From Chromohalobacter marismortui (GTDB lineage Bacteria > Pseudomonadota > Gammaproteobacteria > Pseudomonadales > Halomonadaceae), in contig NZ_SOBR01000002.1 in the NCBI RefSeq assembly GCF_004364315.1, forward strand, positions 124,001-188,000: a stretch of 64,000 nt of DNA. The letters are read 5' to 3'. How positions within the stretch are numbered: the stretch's first letter is position 1; every line of letters starts with the position of its first letter. The notes beneath the pieces are model-generated. The model was not told where the DNA came from. It was given only the letters and a program-made list of their open reading frames with translations, and did not search any database. Made by a program: the position numbers and the translations under genes. This document shows positions 56,296-64,000 of the stretch, piece by piece.

Positions 56296-56964
56296 TCACG
56301 ATACCCGCTGCAAGAGCACCACATCATCACGCGGGAAGGTCACCGTGAGCCCGTACCGCTCGGCGAGATAGTGAAAGCTGCGCTCAGCAAAGAAGCTCAC
56401 ATGGGTCGGGTCGCGCATGTACCGCCAACGGCTGAGGTCGGTGACGGCATCGCTGCGTTGGGTCATGATGCCCAGCCAGCCGCCAGGACGTAGACGTTCG
56501 ACCAGCTCGTGAAGCACCCGTCCCGGTGCATGCAAGTGCTCGACCACCTCGGTGGCGGTGATGACGTCGTACGCCCGCGTCAAGCGTTCGGGGTACGGCG
56601 CATAGAAAGGATCGAATACCGTCATGCAATGCCCGGCTTCCTCGAGCATGACCGACAATGTCGGTCCCGGTCCGCAACCGAAGTCGAGTCCTTGCGAGGC
56701 CGGCGACAGCCGCGCCAGCAAGGGGTCGCACAGACGTGCCAAAAAGCGGCGATAACCTGGGTCGTCGGGCGAATTCTCGTGCAGATCATAGACCGCACGC
56801 TCTTCTTCGGCCGTCGGGCGCTCTCCGGGAGCGACGAAGATCAAGGCGCACACCGGGCAGCGATAATAGCTGCGTGGCGGCGCGCCCGACGAGGGCACAC
56901 TGCACGACGCCGCGCATAGCGGACATGGCGGGGCCGCGGTCGGTGATATGGTGCTCTCTGTCAT
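56296..56964 (-). CDS. SAM-dependent methyltransferase with N-terminal zinc-ribbon
   Basis: 222 residues from the ATG at 56964 (AAGG upstream). The N-terminus has two Cys pairs, CPLC and CPVC (about 13-39), a probable zinc ribbon. LDFGCGPGPTLSVMLEEAGH (about 95) is the SAM-binding motif I, followed by DVITATEVVEHLHAPGRVL and RPGGWLGIMTQ, a class I fold of the UbiE/COQ5-like kind. The target is unknown. Divergent from a VOC protein gene over 147 bases. Confidence 0.82.
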   Translation of the reverse strand: MTESTISPTAAPPCPLCAASCSVPSSGAPPRSYYRCPVCALIFVAPGERPTAEEERAVYDLHENSPDDPGYRRFLARLCDPLLARLSPASQGLDFGCGPGPTLSVMLEEAGHCMTVFDPFYAPYPERLTRAYDVITATEVVEHLHAPGRVLHELVERLRPGGWLGIMTQRSDAVTDLSRWRYMRDPTHVSFFAERSFHYLAERYGLTVTFPRDDVVLLQRVS

Positions 56965-57111
56965 GGGGCCTTGCATGACGGGGATGAGTGATCTGCCTGA
57001 CGCGTCGACAAGGCGACACGCGCGCATCTTTCGACTGGATAAGAACTACCTCGAGCGTGCATGATGTCCTTCCCCCCTTGGGGCCGACCGTCACTTTTTG
57101 GACAATCCGCC

Positions 57112-57471
57112 ATGCTCAATGCCATCGACCATTTAGTGGTGAACGTCACCGACCTCGAACGTAGCATCGACTTCTATACCCGCGTATTGGGACTCGAGGC
57201 ACGCTACCATGATGCGACACGCGCCGATCTCTACCTGGACGATTTCGCCTTGCGCCTATGCACCGTTCAAGCCACGGCCGACAACACGCAACCTGCCATG
57301 CCAGGCAATCAGGCCCTGGGCTTTCGCAGTGCTCTGCCGCTGGCGGAAGTCAAGACGCATCTAGAAGTACTCGGAGTACCGCTGGACCGAGAGTCAGACG
57401 CCACCGACAGGCTTCATGTACGCGACCCGGATGGCAATCCGATCGAAATTTCGCGCCCCCGGCGCCGCTGA
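57112..57471 (+). CDS. VOC (glyoxalase/dioxygenase) family protein
   Basis: 119 residues from the ATG at 57112, selected for the family start LNAIDHLVVNVTDLERSIDFY. The other half-motif is RLHVRDPDGNPIEIS, with the metal-binding Glu. A single VOC domain; such proteins may act on glyoxals, catechols or antibiotics, or only bind ligands, so no substrate is given. A hairpin follows directly. Confidence 0.85.
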   Translation: MLNAIDHLVVNVTDLERSIDFYTRVLGLEARYHDATRADLYLDDFALRLCTVQATADNTQPAMPGNQALGFRSALPLAEVKTHLEVLGVPLDRESDATDRLHVRDPDGNPIEISRPRRR

Positions 57472-57480
57472 CAAGATAAT

Positions 57481-57510
57481 AGCGTATACCCGCGCAGGCG
57501 GGCATACGCT
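57481..57510 (+). terminator. Hairpin after the VOC gene
   Basis: AGCGTATACCCGC / GCGGGCATACGCT, one mismatch, GCAG loop, 9 bases after the stop. No T-run follows. Confidence 0.5.
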
Positions 57511-57520
57511 GCGCGATCTG

Positions 57521-57526
57521 TATAAT
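57521..57526 (+). promoter_or_regulatory. Candidate -10 element for the acyltransferase gene
   Basis: A consensus TATAAT 34 bases before the ATG at 57561. There is no recognisable -35, because the upstream bases belong to the preceding hairpin. Confidence 0.4.
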
Positions 57527-57560
57527 ACAAGCCCTATCGTCCGCCGTAACCGATGATGCC

Positions 57561-58496
57561 ATGAGCTCGATGTCCGAAGACGTTTCCGCACCTTTACGCG
57601 CACGCGCCATCGCCCTGTTGTGGCGCACTCTGGCACGCTTGAAACCCCACCGGCTGTGGCAGCTTGCCCGCCTGATCGGCCCGCTGATTCTCGCCTTCAG
57701 CCGCCGCGAACGCGACGTGACACGCGTCAATCTCAGACACGTCTATCCGGACATGGCGTCACGCCAGCAACGACGCCTGACACGAGACAGCCTGACGCAC
57801 TCGTCGGCGACCATGCTCGAGCTGGGGTTTGCCTGGATGGCCGCCCCGCAACGCGTCGAAGATTCGATCCGTGCCGTGCATGGCCGCGAGCTGCTCGACG
57901 ATGCCCGCGCCCAGGGGCGTGGCGTGATCGTGCTGGCGCCGCATTTCGGCAACTGGGAAGTCCTCAATTTCTGGCTGTCCAGTCATTTTCCGTTCACGGC
58001 CATGTACGAACCACCCAAGATCGACGCGCTCGACCCGGTGATTCGGCATGGCCGCGAGCGCATGGGGGCCCAGCTGGTGCCCACCAATCCACGCGGTGTC
58101 GCCTCGCTGCTCAAGGCGCTCAAGCGCTGCGAGGCGGTGGGGATCCTCCCCGATCAGGAACCGAGCTGGGGAAGCGGCGTCTTTGCCGACTTCTTCCAGC
58201 GCCCGGCCTATACCGCCACCCTGCTGCCCAAGCTGGTAGCGCGCACCGAAGCGCGGGTCGTCACCGGCGTGGCGCGACGTCTCCCCGACGGCAATGGCTT
58301 CGCGCTGCACTTCCTCGCCGCCGACGAGCGCGTCTACTCACGCGACGAGGCGCTCTCGGCCACCGGCGTCAACGCCAGCGTGGAACACGCCATCGCCCTG
58401 GATCCCGCCCAGTATCAGTGGGAATACAAGCGCTTCCGCAAGACGCCGCAACAAGCCGCTCAGCACCCCGACTTCAAACGCTTTCGAATCTACTGA
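57561..58496 (+). CDS. Lipid A late acyltransferase (LpxL/HtrB family)
   Basis: 311 residues of the lauroyl/myristoyl acyltransferase family. The catalytic HxxxxE motif is HFGNWE (about 132-137) with GVIVLAPHFGNWEV around it, then PTNPRGVASLLKALKR and ILPDQEPSWGSGVFADFF. These enzymes add secondary acyl chains to lipid A at the inner membrane. Whether it is LpxL or LpxM cannot be told here. ATGs at 57561 and 57570 are both possible. Confidence 0.87.
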   Translation: MSSMSEDVSAPLRARAIALLWRTLARLKPHRLWQLARLIGPLILAFSRRERDVTRVNLRHVYPDMASRQQRRLTRDSLTHSSATMLELGFAWMAAPQRVEDSIRAVHGRELLDDARAQGRGVIVLAPHFGNWEVLNFWLSSHFPFTAMYEPPKIDALDPVIRHGRERMGAQLVPTNPRGVASLLKALKRCEAVGILPDQEPSWGSGVFADFFQRPAYTATLLPKLVARTEARVVTGVARRLPDGNGFALHFLAADERVYSRDEALSATGVNASVEHAIALDPAQYQWEYKRFRKTPQQAAQHPDFKRFRIY

Positions 58497-58558
58497 ACCT
58501 GCGACGCGCCGCCGATTGTTGCCTACACTGCTCCAGAGCATTTCGCGAGGCGCCATGC

Positions 58559-59737
58559 ATGATCGCTCACCACACGACCCAGGCACTAAGACGAAGCGCG
58601 CCGACGCTTGCCGGCCTCTGGCTGGGCGCCATGATGATCGCTGCCGGTCAGGCCCAGGCGCTCCCCCCCGTGGAAGTCGTCGGCAACGCGGCACGGGCCA
58701 ACGTGCCCGACGGTGCCACGCTCGAAAAACGGCTCGCGCTGCGCGCGCCTCGACTGATCAGCTTTGGCCCCGAGGACGAGATGTTCATCGGTTCCCAGGC
58801 GGGACGTCTGTACCGTCTGCAACCGCCCTATGATCGTATCGATGCGGAAATTCCGTTGTCCGGTTACCCGCACAGCGCGGTGGTGCACGACGGCTACCTG
58901 TACGTGGCGACCACCGATCATCTCTATCGCACGGCCTATACACCGGGACAGGACGTCACCGAGGTGGACTTCGAGGGCGTCGCCGACTTGCCCGGCGGTG
59001 GCGGCCATGCCTCGCGTTCGTTATCGGTCGGCCCCGATGGCAGGCTTTATGTCGCGCTCGGCCTACAAGGCAACTGCTCGGCGCAACGCCTCGCCGACGA
59101 CGTCGCGTTCGAGGACCGGCGTGGCGGCGTGATGGCGCTCGATCCGACGCACGAGACCCCCGGATGGACGCCCTATGTCAGCGGGTTGCGCAATCCCATC
59201 GGCATGGCCTGGAGTCCACAAGGCATTCTATACCTCAACAATAACGGCCCCGACCATTGGGGATACGAGGCGCCGCCCGAACTGCTGGTGCGTGCCGAAT
59301 CAGGGAGCTTCCACGGCATGCCGTGGTATCAATGGAATGACGACGAGTGGCAACGCGACACATGCATCGACTCGGCACCGCCTGCCGGACGTGACACCCT
59401 GGCACCGCCGGTGGCCACCTTCGCCGCGCGTAGCGCCCCCATCGGTCTTACCTTCCTGCCTGAGGATAACCCTTGGCAGGTGGACATGGTCAGCGCCATC
59501 CATGGCAGTTGGGCCACGCAAGCATCCGGGGGGCGTGCTACTCGCCGGCCCCCCAAGATCGTCGGCATCCGACTCGATGACGACGGCCGTCAAGGCCAGA
59601 TGGTCGACCTGGTCAGCGGTTTTCAGGCGGCAAACGGCGAACGCTGGGCACGCCCCGCCGGCGTCGCCTACCACGACGGAGCGTTATATTTCACCGCCGA
59701 CGACGGTGATACCGGGCTGTACCGCCTGACGCCGTGA
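58559..59737 (+). CDS. PQQ-dependent sugar dehydrogenase-like secreted protein
   Basis: 392 residues from the ATG at 58559 (GAGG eight bases upstream); an ATG at 58555 is in another frame. N-terminal signal peptide ends AQAL (about 36). The body is a six-bladed propeller of the glucose/sorbosone dehydrogenase type: GGGGHASRSLSVGPDGRLYVALG, YVSGLRNPIGMAWSPQGILYL, FLPEDNPWQ and GVAYHDGALYFTADD. It would act in the periplasm, with PQQ if functional. No PQQ synthesis genes are in the window. Confidence 0.82.
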   Translation: MIAHHTTQALRRSAPTLAGLWLGAMMIAAGQAQALPPVEVVGNAARANVPDGATLEKRLALRAPRLISFGPEDEMFIGSQAGRLYRLQPPYDRIDAEIPLSGYPHSAVVHDGYLYVATTDHLYRTAYTPGQDVTEVDFEGVADLPGGGGHASRSLSVGPDGRLYVALGLQGNCSAQRLADDVAFEDRRGGVMALDPTHETPGWTPYVSGLRNPIGMAWSPQGILYLNNNGPDHWGYEAPPELLVRAESGSFHGMPWYQWNDDEWQRDTCIDSAPPAGRDTLAPPVATFAARSAPIGLTFLPEDNPWQVDMVSAIHGSWATQASGGRATRRPPKIVGIRLDDDGRQGQMVDLVSGFQAANGERWARPAGVAYHDGALYFTADDGDTGLYRLTP

Positions 59738-59748
59738 ACTGACAACGT

Positions 59749-60630
59749 CTAGCGCTTATCCAGATGCGCCTGGCGCGCGGCAACCTCGGCAAGTCCCGAC
59801 CAGTCCTTTTCACCATCACCGTGCGCCAGGGCATCGAGCAGCCGATCTCGCACCGCACTACCCAATGGCAAGGCGACATGCTGTTCGTCGCCCGCGCGCA
59901 GGGCCAGACCGACATCCTTGTGGCCCAGGCGCATCGTGAAGCCGGCGGGCTCGAAGCGCGCGTCGGCAATCATCTTCCCGTAGCCCTGATACGCCGGCGA
60001 GGCGAAGAGCGTGTTGGTGACGACATCGAGAAAATCGCTGGCCTCGATGCCGTATGCGCGGGTCAGCGTCGACGCCTCGGCCATCGACTCGATGGCGGTG
60101 GCGAGCATGAAATTCGCCGCGATCTTGGCCACGTTGGCGCGCTCCGGCGATTCGCCCAAGGGCCATACGGCTTGGCCCATGGCGTCGAGCACGGGCCTGA
60201 CCCGCTCGATCTGCGCCGGATCACCGGCAGCGATGATATTGAGCTTGCCCGCCGCCGCCACGTCCGGACGTCCGAGCACCGGCGCGGCGATGTAGGCCAC
60301 GCCCAGGCGGTCGTGCAGTGCCGCCATGCCGCGCGCAAAGGCCACCGATACCGTGGCCATGTTGATATGCACGCTGCCCTTTTTCATCGCCTCGACGGCC
60401 TTGCTCTCGACGAGCACTTGATGCGCCGCCTGGTCGTCCGCCAGCATGCTGACCAGCACCTCGTGGCGTGCCGCGTCGGCCGGTTTCTTGGCGACCTTGG
60501 CGCCCTGCTCGGCGAGCGCCTCGGAAGCCTCAGGGGAACGATTCCATACCGTGACCTCATGCCCTGCCTCGAGCAATTGCTGCGCCATGCCACGTCCCAT
60601 GGCCCCCAGGCCAATGAATCCAATGTTCAT
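59749..60630 (-). CDS. Beta-hydroxyacid dehydrogenase family (3-hydroxyisobutyrate/tartronate semialdehyde type)
   Basis: 293 residues from the ATG at 60630 (AAAGGAGAG upstream). Rossmann motif GFIGLGAMGRGMAQQLLEAGH with WNRSPE, indicating NADP preference by the Arg, then HINMATVSVAFARGMAA and the catalytic Lys in NVAKIAANFMLATAIES. The C-terminal helical half has GHKDVGLALRAG. The substrate could be a succinic semialdehyde, glyoxylate or hydroxyisobutyrate analogue. The stop lies 12 bases from the convergent PQQ-type gene. Confidence 0.88.
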   Translation of the reverse strand: MNIGFIGLGAMGRGMAQQLLEAGHEVTVWNRSPEASEALAEQGAKVAKKPADAARHEVLVSMLADDQAAHQVLVESKAVEAMKKGSVHINMATVSVAFARGMAALHDRLGVAYIAAPVLGRPDVAAAGKLNIIAAGDPAQIERVRPVLDAMGQAVWPLGESPERANVAKIAANFMLATAIESMAEASTLTRAYGIEASDFLDVVTNTLFASPAYQGYGKMIADARFEPAGFTMRLGHKDVGLALRAGDEQHVALPLGSAVRDRLLDALAHGDGEKDWSGLAEVAARQAHLDKR

Positions 60631-60755
60631 ATCCAACTCTCCTTTGGTGGCTCCCCTGAACATTAGCACGCAAACAAGGATTTGACGCCCCGGTCGTCGC
60701 ACACATCGCATGGGGGATTTCATTTGGGCGATACCTTGCTAGACTCGAGACGACA

Positions 60756-60874
60756 GCTTGACGGGGTGCCGGTGGAACCGGCTGAGATCGTCCTGCTTCG
60801 CGTTTCACATCATCGCGGAGCCACGACGGATCCCGACGAACCTGATCCGGCTAGTACCGGCGTAGGGATCAAGC
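60756..60874 (+). ncRNA. TPP riboswitch upstream of thiC
   Basis: The thi-box is clear: ACGGGGTGCC (60761-60770), GGCTGAGA (60779-60786), then GACGAACCTGATCCGG (about 60835-60850) and GTAGGGA. P1 is GCTTGA (60756-60761) with TCAAGC (60869-60874). The P3 arm is long. The 94 bases before the thiC start hold no T-run after a stem, so translation-level control is more likely than termination. This is the notable content of the 337-base gap 60631-60967. Confidence 0.95.
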
Positions 60875-60955
60875 GGAGTGCGCAGCGCTTGGACAGCGTT
60901 CATCGTTGCTTACTTCTCCCGCCTACGCTGTGCGCCGGCCTGACTTGTGTCATGA

Positions 60956-62869
<1,914 letters not shown>

Positions 62870-62883
62870 CCATGCACCCGGGA

Positions 62884-62907
62884 CAGCCACGCTGCATGGC
62901 GTGGCTG
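62884..62907 (+). terminator. Hairpin downstream of thiC
   Basis: CAGCCACGC / GCGTGGCTG, 9-bp stem, 15 bases past the stop. No T-run follows, so termination strength is doubtful. Confidence 0.45.
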
Positions 62908-62994
62908 GATGCGTGACCCCCAGATGACGCTTAAACTGGATGATCCTTCGATCGCAGTCGGCGATCGATGATCATGGCAGACAGGAGTGTCGAT

Positions 62995-63534
62995 ATGCTC
63001 AACGACTGGTTCGTATCCCATCCATCCAATCTGATCTGGGTGGTCTTGTGCACGGCCGTGCTGTATCTGGTCGTGGTGGCTCTGGCACGGTGGTCGGGGG
63101 TGCGTAGCTTCGCCGAGTTGTCGACGTTCGATATCGTGGTCACGATCGCACTCGGCTCGATGATCGCCAGCGTGGTGGTGTCCAAGGAGCCGCCTCTGCT
63201 GCAGGGAGTGGCGGCCGTGGCGACGCTGTACGTGCTGCAGCTTTTCGTGTCGCGCCTACGTTCGCGTTTTTCCGTGTTTGAGAAGGCGACCGACAATCGG
63301 CCCATTCTGCTCATGGGGCCGGGCGGCGAGATCAAGCACGCCAATCTGCGTGTGGCGCGCGTCACCGAGGATGATCTACGCGCCCACATGCGCCGCGCCA
63401 ATGTCTCTGATCCCCGCCAAGTGCAGGCGATGGTCATGGAAGGCGCCGGCAACATCAACGTACTTTACGGCGAGCATCACGACCTCGGCGATGACCCCTG
63501 GATCCTGCGTGGCGTGCGTGATTACACGCGCTAG
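62995..63534 (+). CDS. DUF421 (YetF-like) membrane protein
   Basis: 179 residues from the ATG at 62995, chosen for GGAG seven bases upstream; in-frame ATGs at 62968 and 62974 are weaker. Two or three N-terminal hydrophobic segments (LIWVVLCTAVLYLVVVAL near 15, IVVTIALGSMIASVVV near 45, another near 75) precede a C-terminal soluble DUF421 domain with RPILLMGPGGEIKHANLR and DDLRAHMRRANVSD. The role of this family is unknown. Monocistronic. Confidence 0.82.
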   Translation: MLNDWFVSHPSNLIWVVLCTAVLYLVVVALARWSGVRSFAELSTFDIVVTIALGSMIASVVVSKEPPLLQGVAAVATLYVLQLFVSRLRSRFSVFEKATDNRPILLMGPGGEIKHANLRVARVTEDDLRAHMRRANVSDPRQVQAMVMEGAGNINVLYGEHHDLGDDPWILRGVRDYTR

Positions 63535-63678
63535 GTCTCGGTCCGCCCTATCGACATCGCGCCTTGCTGCTTCGGTCACGCCTCGCCATATTCCGGGGAC
63601 CAGTTCAACCTGGGGCTCGCCTCAGCCACCGCATGGGCATGCCAGGATGAGCACACGGTCTGACACGCGCCCGGGACG

Positions 63679-63708
63679 AAAAAAGCCACGCTTTCGTTAG
63701 CGTGGCTT
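63679..63708 (-). terminator. Rho-independent terminator of cyoE
   Basis: AAGCCACGCT / AGCGTGGCTT with a TTCGTT loop (63683-63708), followed on the minus strand by a run of six T (63684-63679). It lies 26 bases past the cyoE stop. Confidence 0.88.
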
Positions 63709-63733
63709 GGCATGGCGGGCAAGGGGCGCAAGA

Positions 63734-64000
63734 TCAGCGTAGCGAGGTCATCAGCACTTCGTTGTCCGTGACCTGAAAGTCGATCGACATCATGATACTC
63801 AGTGCCGTGATGGTGAAGATCGAGAAGATGAACACCTTCTTGGCCCATACACGGTCGTCGCCGGCACGGTAACCGCGCAGCGCCATGACGAGCCAGTAAA
63901 GTCCCATGACCGCCGCAACCGCGAAGTAGCCATATCCGGCGTAGCCGCCCAGCGTGAGCATCAGGGTCGCCCCCAGAAACGCCAGGATGTACCAAAAGAT
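63734..64000 (-). CDS. cyoE: Protoheme IX farnesyltransferase, C-terminal part (5' end outside window)
   Basis: The frame is open from the right edge to a stop at 63734, about 88 residues. They match the last two membrane helices of CyoE/Cta[21 protein letters not shown] and the terminal [19 protein letters not shown], which is diagnostic. The enzyme makes heme O from protoheme in the inner membrane. The start codon and most of the protein lie beyond base 64000. Confidence 0.85.
   Translation of the reverse strand: MFWYILAFLGATLMLTLGGYAGYGYFAVAAVMGLYWLVMALRGYRAGDDRVWAKKVFIFSIFTITALSIMMSIDFQVTDNEVLMTSLR

Noticed and set aside
57620-58558. Upstream extension of the PQQ-type dehydrogenase frame through the acyltransferase gene
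   Set aside because: The frame is open but lies within the acyltransferase gene; the signal peptide and ribosome site fix the start at 58559.
63576-63995. 139-residue minus-strand open frame at the right edge
   Set aside because: It overlaps the cyoE end in another frame; the cyoE frame has the diagnostic C-terminal motif and its own terminator.

Overview
The window is a dense, GC-rich stretch from a gammaproteobacterium. I read it as a halophile of the Halomonadaceae, closest in style to Chromohalobacter or Halomonas. This rests on protein content: a full glycine betaine degradation locus with its GbdR-type regulator, a BCCT osmolyte carrier, the rpsU-dnaG-rpoD macromolecular synthesis operon, a TPP-riboswitch-controlled thiC and a cyoE-type heme farnesyltransferase. 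I see no rRNA, tRNA, CRISPR array, prophage or insertion sequence. The family assignment is inference from gene families, not from a database search.

Layout. 1-6750 holds assorted genes: a truncated zinc-ribbon MBL hydrolase, a PoxB-like pyruvate oxidase, a YebE/TerB-like protein, a secreted PHP metallohydrolase and a small CDF-type transporter. 6837-9516 holds the divergent pair gbcB and gbcA (glycine betaine to dimethylglycine). A PhzF-like isomerase and an 82-residue unknown follow. Reading leftwards, 23342-11007 carries fdhA (formaldehyde dehydrogenase), a two-gene NAD-linked formate dehydrogenase, soxBDAG (heterotetrameric sarcosine oxidase) and purU. An MFS carrier, an alpha/beta hydrolase and an orphan betaine-type binding protein separate this block from a second leftward operon (34717-26787): dipeptidase-like, DUF5943, dgcA, dgcB, etfA, etfB (dimethylglycine to sarcosine). 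gbdR lies just upstream (34962-36095). Next come fghA-frmA (glutathione-dependent formaldehyde oxidation), a divergent LysR regulator, a Crp/Fnr regulator, sdaA (serine to pyruvate), a second LysR regulator and a BCCT carrier.

Together these genes make a near-complete route: import of betaine, three successive demethylations to glycine, disposal of released C1 units by two formaldehyde routes, PurU and formate dehydrogenase, and entry of the carbon into central metabolism through serine deamination. GlyA and the glycine cleavage enzymes are not in the window.

From 44.8 kb rightwards the content is mostly housekeeping: an exonuclease plus DUF294 signalling pair, a membrane protein of unknown role, rpoD-dnaG-rpsU, tsaD, plsY, folB-folK, a small exported protein, a methyltransferase, a VOC protein, an LpxL-type acyltransferase, a PQQ-type dehydrogenase, a beta-hydroxyacid dehydrogenase, the TPP riboswitch with thiC, a DUF421 protein and the 3' end of cyoE cut by the window edge.

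No wholly novel defence or mobile system is visible. The most interesting points are the two uncharacterised proteins embedded in the dgc operon, a missing Fe-S cysteine in DgcA, a proline-rich insertion in DgcB, and repeated motifs in the promoter regions of the betaine genes.
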